A stretch of DNA of 64,000 nt from Marinomonas sp. CT5 (GCF_018336975.1 NZ_CP025572.1:1264560-1328559), one strand, 5' to 3'. Counted from the stretch's first letter, positions 44,504 through 55,094 are shown. A program made the numbers and translations. Notes: generated from the letters alone by a model not told the origin.

Positions 44504-45769
44504 TTATAGCAAGCCGAGGCGTTTTTTCAGTGTATAAGTTTGAGCTTCAGTTAATTGGGTTGCTTCTCCAGATTTCATTAGTTGTTGCCATTGCATCCAA
44601 GATCTAATGGCCTCAGATTTATTTTTATTGGCTAAGTAATGCTGTATTTCAACTCGATAAGAGTTCGACATTGCTATGGGGTTGGTTTTCCCAAAAGAGC
44701 GAAGGCGATAAAGAATACGTTTAAATTTGTCGTTAATTTTTATGTTGTCTGGTTCAATTATTAGCAAGTTTGTTAAGCACTTTAAGTAGTCGTAATAGTA
44801 ATCAACTTTTTCATGGCTGGTTTCTCGAGTTAATCGAATCAGTCGAGCGTAAGCATGCTCTGCTGTTGTCCAGTCTTTCATGTGCATACTTAACTGTGCC
44901 AATTTAAGTACGCGATCAGAAGAGCGTGGAGATGCTTTTAGAACATCTAGTATTGTTGCTTGAGCCTCTTCAAGGTTCCCCAAGTCTTCATAAGCGTCGG
45001 CAAGTAAATCATAGGCCGATAAAAAGTGACGGCTTAAATCAATAGTGTGCTCCAGTTTCTTTATGGCAGCCACGACTGTCCCAAGTTTTAACTCACACAA
45101 TGCAATACCAAAGTGTGCCCATGCGAGTTTTTCGTTTTTTTGTATTATGCGTGCATAGTGAGCTTTTGCGTCTTTGTATTTACCACGAGCGTATAAAGAT
45201 TCACCGATTGTTTTTAAACATAAGTTTGCAAAGTGCGGATATTGCTTCATGACGGCTTTAGAGAGCACTTCCATTTTTTCATAATCGTTTTCTTTTCGAG
45301 CATTGTTTATTTCTTCAAAGACTTTTTTTTGTTTTTTGACGCGCTCAAAACGTCGAAAAAAAGCGTTAGGAGGGAAAGGCTTAACGAGGTAACTATCTGG
45401 TTGAAATTCTAAGGCGCTGACTACCCTTTCATAGGATGTATCGGCGGTAATCATAATAAAAATATTTGAGTAGTCTTGCGAGTAGGTTTTGCGTGAGGCT
45501 TCGAGTATTTGCTGACCATCAACACTGCCACCAAGATTGTAATCAGATAGCACGACATCATACTGTGTTTCTAAAATCCTCTTAAGAGCCGATTGACCAG
45601 AAGATTCTACATCGACATTGGTATAGCCCATGGAGGTAACTAAAGATTTTAGCATCGAACGCATTTCACCGAGATCTTCGATGATCAAAACACGTTTTTT
45701 ACTTAAGTTACTAAACTCTTGTTGAGTATCGTTTGTAGCTTCAACACCAAGAGTGATTGCATCTGTCAA
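44504..45769 (-). CDS. Response regulator with TPR domain, paralogue 1
   Basis: A 421-aa protein with an N-terminal receiver domain (VLIIEDLGEMRSML acidic pocket, phospho-Asp in VVLSDYNLGG, ITADT and LVKPF) and a C-terminal array of about five TPR-like repeats (ESLYARGKYKDAKAHYARI, AIALCELKL-type segments). It has no DNA-binding domain, so output is probably by protein contacts. The start is TTG, supported because the paralogues begin Met-Thr-Asp at the same place; its ribosome site is weak. It is one of three tandem copies. Confidence 0.82.
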   Translation of the reverse strand: MTDAITLGVEATNDTQQEFSNLSKKRVLIIEDLGEMRSMLKSLVTSMGYTNVDVESSGQSALKRILETQYDVVLSDYNLGGSVDGQQILEASRKTYSQDYSNIFIMITADTSYERVVSALEFQPDSYLVKPFPPNAFFRRFERVKKQKKVFEEINNARKENDYEKMEVLSKAVMKQYPHFANLCLKTIGESLYARGKYKDAKAHYARIIQKNEKLAWAHFGIALCELKLGTVVAAIKKLEHTIDLSRHFLSAYDLLADAYEDLGNLEEAQATILDVLKASPRSSDRVLKLAQLSMHMKDWTTAEHAYARLIRLTRETSHEKVDYYYDYLKCLTNLLIIEPDNIKINDKFKRILYRLRSFGKTNPIAMSNSYRVEIQHYLANKNKSEAIRSWMQWQQLMKSGEATQLTEAQTYTLKKRLGLL

Positions 45770-46089
45770 AGTAAGACCATCTCAAATACGGCTAATGATT
45801 GTGCATTTATAACATGGAAATATTTTAAAAAGTGAAAGGAATCGTTATTTATGGTTAAGGAAGATGTGAACAAGTTCTTTTGCCTCAGTATGTGGATAAA
45901 AGCCTGTTATTAGAGGTGAGTGGCGAATGTGAATGGTGGTTCTATTTTTTGAGGTGCTCAACAAAGAACACAGGCTTTTAGAGTAGGCCTGCGAGGCTTT
46001 CAGAGTCTCGCCTTATTTGACGATTTCTCTGAAAGATTGAGGTTTAGTCGACTGATCCACATCTTCCTTCGCGTTTTATTAAGTGAAAA
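45770..46089. other. Intergenic region between receiver-TPR genes 1 and 2
   Basis: 320 bases. I find no gene. GCGAG/CTCGC (around 45987-46007) is a short hairpin that may end the upstream transcript of paralogue 2. The promoter of paralogue 1 must lie at the left end. Confidence 0.5.
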
Positions 46090-47343
46090 CTAAAGAAGAC
46101 CTAATTTTTTCTTAATAGTTATTTCTTGAGCATTTGAGATAGGGGATGCTCTTCCAGACTCAATGAGATGTTTCCATTGTTTCCACGATTTTATGGCGTC
46201 CCCAAGTCGATCTCTATATAAATGTTGTTGTACTTCGACACGGAATGAATTGGTCACGACAATAGGCTTGTCTTTGCCTAAAATACGTAACCGAAATAAT
46301 GAGCGCTTTATTTTTTCAGTATTTTTTATGTCGTGTTCTTGGTGTTGTATCATGGATGTTAAGCATTTGAGATGATCGTAATAGAATTCGACTTTTTCTT
46401 GATTCGTCTCTTTAGTTAAACGGATGATACGAGAGTAGGCTTGTTCAGCTGTTTTCCAGTCTTTTATTTTCTCGCTTATTTGTCCCAATCTTTTGGATCT
46501 TTCAATAGACCGAGGAGACACTTCCAAAGCGTCTTTCATGGCTGCTTGTGCGCCTTCTGGATTATCTAGCTCTTCATGGGCATCGGCAAGAGCATCGTAT
46601 GCGGATAAGAAATGTCTACTTAAAGAGATGGTTTTTTCTAGATTATCGACAGCGGCGAGTGGGTGATCAAGTTTTAATTCGCATTGTGCAAGACCAAAGT
46701 AGGCCCAAGCTAAATTGTGGTGATTTTTTATTACTTTGAGATAATGTTTTTTCGCTGACTTATAAGCTCCTCGTAAAAATAATGACTCACCAATCACCTT
46801 TAAGCATAAGCTACTGTATTGTGGGTATTGTTTTTCAATCGCCTGTGCTTGGGTTTCCATGGCCTCATAATTGGAGTCTTTACGATTTTTATTGATGTCG
46901 GAAAATACCTTTTTTTGCAGTTTTACACGATTAAAACGACGTTGAAAGGCTGCTGGGGTAAAAGGTTTTACTAGGTAGCTATCAGGTTGATATTCCAAAA
47001 CGCTTACGACACTTTCATAAGCTGTATCAGCAGTGATCATGATAAAAATAGTAGAGTGATCTGATGTGTTACTTTTCCGTGAAGCTTCTAGAATTTGTTG
47101 TCCATCAACAGAACCACCAAGATTGAAATCCGAGAGGATGATATCGTAATGCCTGTCTAATACTTGTCTAAGAGCGTTTTGGCCAGAAGGCTCTACTTCA
47201 ATATTTGTATAGCCTAGTGCGATCATCATTGACCTAAGCATTTGACGCATTTCGCTCATATCTTCAACGATGAGTACGCGTTTACGGGCAAGTGTTGAAA
47301 CTGTTTTTTTAGTGTTTTCCTTTGTTGTAAATACATCAGTCAT
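46090..47343 (-). CDS. Response regulator with TPR domain, paralogue 2
   Basis: At 417 aa this copy keeps the whole receiver signature (VLIVEDMSEMRQML, IILSDFNLGG, ITADT, LVKPF) and the TPR half (ESLFLRGAYKSAKKHYLKVI, GLAQCELKLDHPLAAVDNLEKTI). It is clearly paralogous to the genes on both sides over its full length, the linker and C-terminal tail (ITIKKKLGLL) included. AGAGG before the ATG gives a good start. No histidine kinase is encoded nearby, so the phosphodonor is unknown. Confidence 0.87.
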   Translation of the reverse strand: MTDVFTTKENTKKTVSTLARKRVLIVEDMSEMRQMLRSMMIALGYTNIEVEPSGQNALRQVLDRHYDIILSDFNLGGSVDGQQILEASRKSNTSDHSTIFIMITADTAYESVVSVLEYQPDSYLVKPFTPAAFQRRFNRVKLQKKVFSDINKNRKDSNYEAMETQAQAIEKQYPQYSSLCLKVIGESLFLRGAYKSAKKHYLKVIKNHHNLAWAYFGLAQCELKLDHPLAAVDNLEKTISLSRHFLSAYDALADAHEELDNPEGAQAAMKDALEVSPRSIERSKRLGQISEKIKDWKTAEQAYSRIIRLTKETNQEKVEFYYDHLKCLTSMIQHQEHDIKNTEKIKRSLFRLRILGKDKPIVVTNSFRVEVQQHLYRDRLGDAIKSWKQWKHLIESGRASPISNAQEITIKKKLGLL

Positions 47344-47685
47344 GGCTTTTGCCTCTGTGCACTTTCTTTTTGTTTACACAATTTAACAAAATATTACACA
47401 TAAGTTTGTTATTCGCAACATAAAAATACTTAAAAGTACCTTTGAGTTACCTTTTTAAAACACTAAGAATAAGGCGGACAGCGTCTAATTTAGGCGTTCT
47501 TACATAGCTGAGATGGGGGTTGGTGCACTAATGCCATTATATTGTTACGGGTACAAGAAAAAGTTTTTAATAAGGGGGAAGATACAAGGGCTATATTGGA
47601 ATGGATAACAACGAATCTTAGATAGATTTAAGGGATAGATTAGACTTGCAGCCGAACCTATCCCTAGATATGAAGGTAGCTAGAA
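47344..47685. other. Intergenic region between receiver-TPR genes 2 and 3
   Basis: 342 bases without a gene. AGGGATAG (47631-47638) and CTATCCCT (47658-47665) form a perfect 8-bp stem 20 bases past the end of paralogue 3, without a T-run. Confidence 0.5.
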
Positions 47686-48939
47686 TTAAAAAAGTGCCAG
47701 TTTTTTCTTAATTGTATGTTCTTGCTCTAAGGTTAAAGGTGAGGCTTTACCAGAATCGATTAGTTTTTTCCATTCCTTCCAAGATTTGATGGCATCTTTC
47801 ACTCTTTCTCGATTAAGGTGGTATTGAACTTCAATCCGAAAAGAGTTGGTGATGACGACAGGGTCATCCCTTCCTAGCATGCGTAACCTTGTTAGAGAGC
47901 GTTCTAGTTTTTCAGTTACTTGAGGAGCATTTTCGGTGCTTTCTTGAAGGGCAATCAGACACTTTAAATGTTCGTAATAATATTCTATTTTTTCATGTTG
48001 AGTATCTTTGGTTAAACGAATGACTCTTAAATAAGCTTGCTCTGCTACTTTCCAATCCTTCAACTGAACGCTCAGTTTTCCTAGTCTCTTTGCTCTTCCT
48101 AAAGATCTAGGTGTTACGTCTAAGCTTGCCATTATGGTCTTTTGAGCACCTTTGAAATCTTTTAATTTTTCTTGTGTGTTAGCCAAGGTGTCATACGCTG
48201 GCAAAAAATGTCGAGTGAGACTGATGGTTTTTTCTAAGCTTTTAACAGCCTCTAAAGGTTGTTTTAAGTTTATGTCACATTCAGCGATGCCGAAATGGGC
48301 CCAAGATATGTCAGGGTTATTTTTTAGTACTCGAAGATAATGTATTTTAGCCGCTTTAAATTCCTTTCGAGATATTAACGCTTCGCCAATTGCTTTTAAA
48401 CATAAGCTGCTGTATTGAGGGTGTTCAGCCATAACTTCTCTGGCTTTACTTTCCATTATCTCAAAATTCATTTTGGCGCGATGTTCATCTACTTCAGAGA
48501 AAATGCTTTTTTGTCGTTTAATACGACTAAGTCGACGACTAAGAGTGGCGGGGGTAAAAGGTTTAACTAAATAGCTATCTGGTCGATGTTCTATTGCACT
48601 CACTACGCTGTCAAAGCCAGTGTCGGCGGTAATCATAATAAAAATAGTTGAGTGATCTAGAAAGTTATTTCTTCTTGATGTCTCTAAAATTTGTTGACCA
48701 TTAATACGACCACCAAGGTTGTAATCTGAAAGAATAAGGTCAAATCGTTTTGCCGCTATACGTTTTAATGCACTTTGACCTGAGCCCTCTACTTCTATAT
48801 TGGAGTAGCCTAGAGAATGCATCATTGACCTGAGCATTAAGCGCATTTCATTCATATCATCAATGATTAGTACAGATTTTTTCTTTAAATCCTCCGTTGA
48901 TACCTGATCATTCCCCTTGGTCGTATATGTGTCTGTCAT
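47686..48939 (-). CDS. Response regulator with TPR domain, paralogue 3
   Basis: The 417-aa third copy has the receiver motifs VLIIDDMNEMRLML, LILSDYNLGG, ITADT and LVKPF, followed by the same TPR array and the tail HTIKKKLALF. It keeps the canonical Asp pair in the acidic pocket where the other copies have Glu-Asp. ATG 48939 (Met-Thr-Asp, with AAGGAAAG upstream) matches the other two copies, so a start 15 codons further upstream is rejected. Each copy has its own intergenic region of more than 300 bases, suggesting independent promoters. Confidence 0.87.
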   Translation of the reverse strand: MTDTYTTKGNDQVSTEDLKKKSVLIIDDMNEMRLMLRSMMHSLGYSNIEVEGSGQSALKRIAAKRFDLILSDYNLGGRINGQQILETSRRNNFLDHSTIFIMITADTGFDSVVSAIEHRPDSYLVKPFTPATLSRRLSRIKRQKSIFSEVDEHRAKMNFEIMESKAREVMAEHPQYSSLCLKAIGEALISRKEFKAAKIHYLRVLKNNPDISWAHFGIAECDINLKQPLEAVKSLEKTISLTRHFLPAYDTLANTQEKLKDFKGAQKTIMASLDVTPRSLGRAKRLGKLSVQLKDWKVAEQAYLRVIRLTKDTQHEKIEYYYEHLKCLIALQESTENAPQVTEKLERSLTRLRMLGRDDPVVITNSFRIEVQYHLNRERVKDAIKSWKEWKKLIDSGKASPLTLEQEHTIKKKLALF

Positions 48940-49560
48940 TCGTCGACTTTCCTTAGTGCGCGTGTTCCCATAAAAAACACACAAAATTACAAAAAATTAC
49001 ATTTGGCGTTTTATATCACGACTAGAAGCTTATCTTCTAGTACTTTTGACTGATTTTGTTATCAGGATGTAATAAATAAGATATTATATATAATTACTCA
49101 TATCTATTATATTTATTTTTTATATCTTAGTTTTTTGACTACCCACAGTCCGTGTTGTTAGCTCATTCAATGATTAGTAAGCAAACTAAATGCAAAAAAA
49201 TTTTCTCGATCTACTTATAGTTGCTTAAGGCATTGTCTTTAGAATGCTTTGGCGCTTTATTTTTTAATCAGTGCTTGCGGCGTTCTGGCTCAACCATAAT
49301 AAGGAGAATTGCAAAGCTAAAGGGGTGGGAAATCATGGTGTCTATTTTTATATCGAGCGTTGGCTGATTGTGTCTACGGCTTTTAATTTTTATTTTGTGT
49401 AGCGGGTCTAGTTACTAGAATTCCTTAGAACATTTAACTTATTGCAAACTTCGTCAGCCCTGCTATGCGACTTTAGTCTTACACTTTCTATTTTGTATTG
49501 ACCTTAAGCTTGCATAGTTAAACACTGAAAAAAATAATAATTAAAGGGTAGGAAAGAGCA
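48940..49560. other. 621-base divergent intergenic region
   Basis: The longest gene-free stretch of the window. It is AT-rich and must hold promoters for paralogue 3 (minus) and the chemoreceptor-like gene (plus). A perfect hairpin ACTAGAAG-CTTAT-CTTCTAGT is at 49021-49041. I see no convincing ORF, tRNA or known riboswitch; a small RNA cannot be excluded. Confidence 0.5.
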
Positions 49561-51120
49561 ATGATGTATTTCCAGTTAAGTGGTTCTCTTGGGCTTATTT
49601 TGCTTTTCAGTGTTGGCTACATACAAGGTGCAGTCCCTAAGGCTTACGCTGTAATGGGTATTTTACTATGTGTTTTTTTACTAGTGCTACAATTTGTTCG
49701 AAAAAAACCCACGAATACTGTAAAAAATGTCGATATTAAGGAGGGGAAGCAGACTTTTTCTGACGTGAGTAAGACAGTGACACGTGCCACGTCAAAAATG
49801 GCAATGGGGGCCGCTGAAGTATCTTACTTTGTAGATACCTTAAATAAAGACATTCACCATACTCATGATGACAGTGAGCAAATTACGCAATCAGTTAAAA
49901 CGCTATCTAGTACAGGGTTAACTTTGTCGACTCATTTAGGCCAGTTGACTCGCACTATGAGTGAAACGGCACAGGCTAGCCTTACTTCTCAAGCCGCGCT
50001 TTCAAAAAGCACCGATCAAATTCATCAATTGACTGATAAAGTACAGACTGCAAGTGAACAATTGGCTCTGTTAACCAAAAGTGCTGATGAAATCGATACG
50101 ATAACCGAGGTTATAAAAGGGGTTTCTGAGCAAACTAATTTATTAGCTTTAAATGCTGCCATTGAGGCTGCTCGTGCTGGAGAGCAAGGTCGCGGTTTTG
50201 CTGTTGTTGCTGATGAGGTGAGGGCATTGGCTGCGAAAAGTGCTGATGCTTCAGAACAAATTTCAAGCCTATTAACTCAGGTACGCCTTAATAGTGAGTT
50301 AACTAATCGTGAGATGTCATTTTTGAGGGACTTAACCGAGTCTCTTTCAAGTACATTATTGGGAGAAACGCAACGCTTTATTTCTTTAACCGAAGAAGTA
50401 CAAAATGCCTCATCCGTTTTATCAGAGGTTGAAAGTGCTGGAGAAGAATTAGGGGCGGCCAGCACACAGATTAATGGCTCTATTTCACGAATCAGTGATT
50501 CTTTGCAAGATATTTCTTTACGCAGTGATCATCTGTCAAAAGAAGCCGCGGGTTTAAGTAATGGTGCTGAAGTTGTTTTCAGAGAATTAGATAAAGTGGA
50601 TACTTCGCTTTTCTTTTCTGAGCTACTTGATGAAGCAAAAGAGTCGGCAAAGGCCATTGGGCAACTCTTTGAAGACGCAATTATCAAAGGTGAGTTGACT
50701 GAACAAGCTGTATTCTCTAGAGACTATCAAGCAATCAATAATACCAATCCACAAAAATACAGTACTTCCTATGATTCCTTTAGTGATCGTGTTTTCCCGA
50801 TTGTTCAAGAGGCGGTTCTGGAAAAATATGAGCAGGTTATGTTTGCGGGTGCTGTTGATGTAAATGGCTATTTTCCGACACATAATAAAAAATTCAGTCA
50901 GCCATTAACTGGAGACTATGAAACAGATCTAGTGAATAATCGAAGCAAGCGAATCTTTAATGATCCCACTGGTAGTCGATGTGGTGCCCATACGGAGAGT
51001 TTCTTGTTGCAGACCTATAAACGAGATACAGGGGAAATTCTTCATGACCTTTCTGTGCCTATTTTTGTTAATGGTAAGCATTGGGGAGGCTTCCGGATGG
51101 GGTTCAAATCAGACGCTTAA
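49561..51120 (+). CDS. Methyl-accepting chemotaxis-like protein with C-terminal sensor
   Basis: The 519-aa protein starts with two close membrane helices (about 5-24 and 30-46) and no periplasmic sensor. Next comes the MCP signalling domain, with the strictly conserved hairpin tip ([35 protein letters not shown]) centred near residue 205. The C-terminal 150 aa form a cytoplasmic sensor-like domain ([41 protein letters not shown]) seen at the end of other chemoreceptors. It probably reports an internal or membrane signal. It is divergent from the receiver-TPR genes and may work with them. Confidence 0.85.
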   Translation: MMYFQLSGSLGLILLFSVGYIQGAVPKAYAVMGILLCVFLLVLQFVRKKPTNTVKNVDIKEGKQTFSDVSKTVTRATSKMAMGAAEVSYFVDTLNKDIHHTHDDSEQITQSVKTLSSTGLTLSTHLGQLTRTMSETAQASLTSQAALSKSTDQIHQLTDKVQTASEQLALLTKSADEIDTITEVIKGVSEQTNLLALNAAIEAARAGEQGRGFAVVADEVRALAAKSADASEQISSLLTQVRLNSELTNREMSFLRDLTESLSSTLLGETQRFISLTEEVQNASSVLSEVESAGEELGAASTQINGSISRISDSLQDISLRSDHLSKEAAGLSNGAEVVFRELDKVDTSLFFSELLDEAKESAKAIGQLFEDAIIKGELTEQAVFSRDYQAINNTNPQKYSTSYDSFSDRVFPIVQEAVLEKYEQVMFAGAVDVNGYFPTHNKKFSQPLTGDYETDLVNNRSKRIFNDPTGSRCGAHTESFLLQTYKRDTGEILHDLSVPIFVNGKHWGGFRMGFKSDA

Positions 51121-51226
51121 TGATCATTCAACCACACGACCGTAATCTCTACTTGGTATTTACCCACTTACGATTAACACTATGCGGTATAGTGACTGAG
51201 ATTATTATTGTGTGGTGTCGTAGCAG

Positions 51227-53005
51227 ATGAACAATTCGGGAAGTACTCTAAAAACACTAATGCCTTTTTTGCGTCCATATCGTCGTCATATGGTGTTTGC
51301 CTTAATCGCCTTGGTGATAACCGCAGGGACTATGTTGAGCTTGGGTAAGGGAGTGCAACTGCTTATCGACCAAGGTTTGGCCTCTGGTTCAGAAGCCGGG
51401 CTAACACAGGCTTTAATGATATTTATAGGCTTGGTTTTTTTATTGGGAGTTGGCAGTTTTTGTCGTTTTTATCTGGTGTCATGGATAGGGGAGCGCGTGG
51501 TGGCCGACATTCGCCAAGCAGTCTTCGCCCATTTACTAACCTTGTCTCCTTCCTTTTTTGAAGACAACTCGCCAAGTGAAATTCAATCTCGTATCACCTC
51601 CGACACCACTCTTTTACAAAGTGTCATTGGGTCTTCTTTATCGATCGCCTTGCGCAGTAGCTTAATGCTTATTGGTGGCATTTTATTCCTCTTGGTCATG
51701 CATTTTAAACTCACTCTTATTTTGCTGACCTGCGTGCCTTTTGTGATTGTACCCGTGGTGTATTTTGGTCGGCGAGTTCGGCGGTTATCTCGTACTAGCC
51801 AAGATGAAGTGGCTAATGTAGGACGGTATTTGTCTCAAGCGTTACGTCATATCAAAGTAGTGCAAGCTTTCACCCATGAACAACATGATACGCAGCGTTT
51901 TTCAGCCACGGTTGATCGTGCTTTTGAGGTCAGCGTAAAACGCATTCAGCAGCGCTCTTGGTTAACTCTGATGGTGATTTTACTGTCTATGAGCGGCATA
52001 GGTGTGATGCTGTGGTTTGGTGGTAAAGATGTTATCTCTGGTGCTATTAGCGCTGGAGATTTAGCAAGCTTCTTATTTTATTCGGTTATCGTTGCTGGTG
52101 CAGTGGGAGCGATTTCCGAAGTGATGGGCGAGTTGCAGCGCGCTGCGGGTGCGGCAGAACGTATTATGGAGTTATTGAGCGCCAAAAGTGCGGTGGTGAG
52201 TGGCTCTAAGGCGTTTCCTTCTATGGGTTTATCTGAAATACCTCAAGAGGAAGACATCATAAAGTTTGATCATCTAGAGTTCCGTTATCCGACAAGGCCA
52301 GATCATGCCGCATTAAAGAATCTTTCTTTTTCGATCAAACAGGGAGAGATGCTGGCTTTGGTTGGGCCATCGGGAGCCGGTAAATCGACTTTGTTTGAAT
52401 TGTTGCTGCGTTTTTATGACCCTCAACAAGGTGGTATTTATCTGGCGGGAGAAAATATTAAAGCGTACTCCTTAGACGATCTGCGTCAGCACTTTGCTCT
52501 GGTGCCACAAGAAACCGTTCTCTTTGATCAAACCGTTTACGACAATTTGGGTTATGCCAACCGTAATGCCAGCAAAGAATCCATTCAGTACGCGGCGGAA
52601 CAAGCCAATGCTCATGAATTTATTATGCGTTTAGACCAAGGGTACGAAACGCGCTTGGGTGAAGATGGTGTTCGACTCTCAGGTGGGCAAAGGCAGCGTG
52701 TTGCCATTGCTCGGGCGATATTAAAAGACGCCCCCATTTTATTATTAGATGAAGCCACCAGTGCGCTCGATGCAGAAAGCGAAAATAAGGTTCAAGCCGC
52801 GCTGGAACCTTTGATGAAAGGCAGAACCACCTTGGTGATTGCCCATCGCTTGGCTACGGTTCTGAATGCGGATCGGATTATCGTTATGGATCAAGGGGAA
52901 ATTATCGCTCAAGGCACACACAGTGAATTGCTCGAATCGTGCGCCTTGTATAAACGATTAGCCGACTTGCAGTTCAATCAAGGCGACGATGTTTTGGCTT
53001 TTTAA
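51227..53005 (+). CDS. ABC exporter, fused permease and ATPase (MsbA-like)
   Basis: A 592-aa half-transporter: six membrane helices (residues about 15-300) followed by an ABC domain with Walker A GPSGAGKST, signature LSGGQRQR, Walker B ILLLDEATSALD and the switch His in IAHRL. It works as a homodimer and belongs to the lipid/multidrug exporter group of MsbA and BmrA; the substrate cannot be told. Its 3' end overlaps that of the convergent glgX gene by four bases. Confidence 0.9.
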   Translation: MNNSGSTLKTLMPFLRPYRRHMVFALIALVITAGTMLSLGKGVQLLIDQGLASGSEAGLTQALMIFIGLVFLLGVGSFCRFYLVSWIGERVVADIRQAVFAHLLTLSPSFFEDNSPSEIQSRITSDTTLLQSVIGSSLSIALRSSLMLIGGILFLLVMHFKLTLILLTCVPFVIVPVVYFGRRVRRLSRTSQDEVANVGRYLSQALRHIKVVQAFTHEQHDTQRFSATVDRAFEVSVKRIQQRSWLTLMVILLSMSGIGVMLWFGGKDVISGAISAGDLASFLFYSVIVAGAVGAISEVMGELQRAAGAAERIMELLSAKSAVVSGSKAFPSMGLSEIPQEEDIIKFDHLEFRYPTRPDHAALKNLSFSIKQGEMLALVGPSGAGKSTLFELLLRFYDPQQGGIYLAGENIKAYSLDDLRQHFALVPQETVLFDQTVYDNLGYANRNASKESIQYAAEQANAHEFIMRLDQGYETRLGEDGVRLSGGQRQRVAIARAILKDAPILLLDEATSALDAESENKVQAALEPLMKGRTTLVIAHRLATVLNADRIIVMDQGEIIAQGTHSELLESCALYKRLADLQFNQGDDVLAF

Positions 53006-55041
53006 TACTTAGCAATAAACACACCGCGATAGGCGCAATGCAGCAGGTTTTCTTTGATAGACAGGCCTGGGGTTTGATAAAGCGTCTCAAGCTTGTCGAT
53101 GTCTTCCGGGAAGGGAACATCAAGTTGAGCGTCATCACTATAAAAGACCAACCAGAAACGATTGGATAGATCGGCTGACGCTAAGGTTAAAGCAATGAAA
53201 TGTCTGTTGTCCTCGGCCCAATCTTCGCTTGTCATTGGTTCACTTTGTTCATTGAGCCAATGAATTTTATCTGATGAGGTGTGTTGGTAAAGAGGATCGT
53301 CTTCTAGGCGAATTTCACCCAGAATCGGATACGTTTTGCGCAGCGACATGAGTGTGGCTATGGCGTCCTGTAATGCATCTCTAGCATGGCGGGTTGTTGA
53401 ATCCAGCGCTTGCCATGTTTGCCATGTAATTTCGTTATCTTGGCAGTAAGCATTGTTATTGCCTTGTTGGCTATGAGACAGCTCATCGCCCCCTAAAATA
53501 TGTGGCGTGCCTTGGCTTAATAATAAGGTTGCCATAAAACACAGTTGCTGATTTAAGCGTTGCTGCTGTATTGCTTGGTCGTCGGTTTCGCCTTCAGCAC
53601 CAAAGTTTTGGCTGATATTGTCGCCATGGCCATCACGGTTTTCTTCCATGTTAGCCAGATTGTGGCGATGGTGATAAGACACCAGATCTCTCATTGTATA
53701 ACCATCATGGTAGGTGATGTAGTTCACCGAATTGAGCGCGCTTTTATGACCTTTGTGAAAGCAGTCTCTAGATCCCATTAAACGAGTAGCAAATTCTGGC
53801 ACTAGGCCTTTATCGCCACGCCAAAAACGGCGAACGGTGTCTCGGTATTTGTCGTTGCACTCTAGAAACCCTCTTGGGAATTGCCCCACTTGATAGCCGT
53901 TTGGACCTATGTCCCAAGGCTCCATAACGAGGCATGTTTCGCTTAGCACAGGGTCTTGCAAGATGGCTTGCAGTAAGGGGGCTTTGGCGGTGAAATCGTG
54001 ATCGGTGCGACCAAGGTCGACGCCAAGATCAAAACGAAAACCATCCACGCCCATGACTTCCACCCAATAGCGCATACTGTCGCAAATAAGACGAATGCTC
54101 GTGGGGTTATAGGTGTCCACACAGTTACCACAGCCCGTGTAGTTTAAATACTGGCCATCTTGATGGCGATAGTAGCGTGCATTGTCTAAGCCGCGGTAAC
54201 ACACGCTGGATTGATCTATCTCGCTTTCTGCTGTGTGGTTATAAACAACGTCTAGAATGACCTCAAAGCCAGCTTGGCGAAGCCCGTCTATCATCTGTTG
54301 AAATTCTGAAACGGCGTCTTTTATGGCGTAAGAAGGCTCAACGGCAAAAAAGCTAATGGGGTTGTAGCCCCAATAATTGCTTAATTCTAATTGTTGTAGA
54401 TGTCTCTCTGTCATAAAGCTAAAACAAGGCATTAGCTGAATGGTTGTGATGTTTAGGCTTTTTAAATGCTCGATACCTGGCGCAGAAATAACACCAAGAT
54501 AGGTGCCTTGCAGTACGTCTTCAATAGGCAGGTTTTTACTGAAACCTTTGACATGCAATTCATACAGAGCACGGCTTGAAGGGGCGACCTTCGCTCTAGC
54601 TGGACGATCAGATCTTGCTGTGACAGTTCGGACGATCGATTTAGGCACGCAGTAGGCCGAATCCGCTGGGTGAGGCTGGCCTTCTTTGGTGATTGCGGCT
54701 TGGTCTTCATGCCAAACCAGTTTGCAGCTTAACTCTTTGGCATAAGGATCAATGAGCAGTTTTTGCTCGTTATAGAGCCGCTGTTTTTTGGGCTCAAACT
54801 TGCCCTTGGCTCTAAGGCCATAATGTTGACCCTCTTTTAGACCAAGTACTTCCATGTACCAAATGCCCTTACTTTTATTAATAAAGGGCAAAGGTTCTTG
54901 CTCGTTTCCTTCTTGGTCAAAAAGGCATAAATACAGCTGACTGGCATTTTCAGCAACGACTGCGAAATTGACACCATTTTCGGTCACGCTAGCGCCTAGA
55001 GGAAAAGGAGAGCCATTGGAGATTTGTTGCGCTTGGTTCAT
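53002..55041 (-). CDS. glgX: Glycogen debranching enzyme GlgX
   Basis: The 679-aa protein has an N-terminal CBM48 domain (SPFPLGASVTENGVNFAVVAENA) and a GH13 barrel of the isoamylase/GlgX type. Conserved regions are DVVYNHTAE, GFRFDLGVDLGR (nucleophile Asp), VMEPWDIGPNGYQVG (acid Glu) and YITYHDGYTMRDLVSY. It hydrolyses alpha-1,6 branches of limit dextrins made by glycogen phosphorylase. GAGG before the ATG gives a good start. It is the last gene of the glycogen operon. Confidence 0.93.
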   Translation of the reverse strand: MNQAQQISNGSPFPLGASVTENGVNFAVVAENASQLYLCLFDQEGNEQEPLPFINKSKGIWYMEVLGLKEGQHYGLRAKGKFEPKKQRLYNEQKLLIDPYAKELSCKLVWHEDQAAITKEGQPHPADSAYCVPKSIVRTVTARSDRPARAKVAPSSRALYELHVKGFSKNLPIEDVLQGTYLGVISAPGIEHLKSLNITTIQLMPCFSFMTERHLQQLELSNYWGYNPISFFAVEPSYAIKDAVSEFQQMIDGLRQAGFEVILDVVYNHTAESEIDQSSVCYRGLDNARYYRHQDGQYLNYTGCGNCVDTYNPTSIRLICDSMRYWVEVMGVDGFRFDLGVDLGRTDHDFTAKAPLLQAILQDPVLSETCLVMEPWDIGPNGYQVGQFPRGFLECNDKYRDTVRRFWRGDKGLVPEFATRLMGSRDCFHKGHKSALNSVNYITYHDGYTMRDLVSYHHRHNLANMEENRDGHGDNISQNFGAEGETDDQAIQQQRLNQQLCFMATLLLSQGTPHILGGDELSHSQQGNNNAYCQDNEITWQTWQALDSTTRHARDALQDAIATLMSLRKTYPILGEIRLEDDPLYQHTSSDKIHWLNEQSEPMTSEDWAEDNRHFIALTLASADLSNRFWLVFYSDDAQLDVPFPEDIDKLETLYQTPGLSIKENLLHCAYRGVFIAKY

Positions 55042-55094
55042 TTTTACCTCTAGTTGCTATTGTCAGTGCTTTGTTTTGTATTTATCTGAGAACC

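Noticed and set aside
49270..49380. Possible c-di-GMP riboswitch before the chemoreceptor-like gene
   Set aside because: A GCAAAGC segment near 49311 caught the eye, but the paired helices and tetraloop receptor of the GEMM motif cannot be drawn around it.
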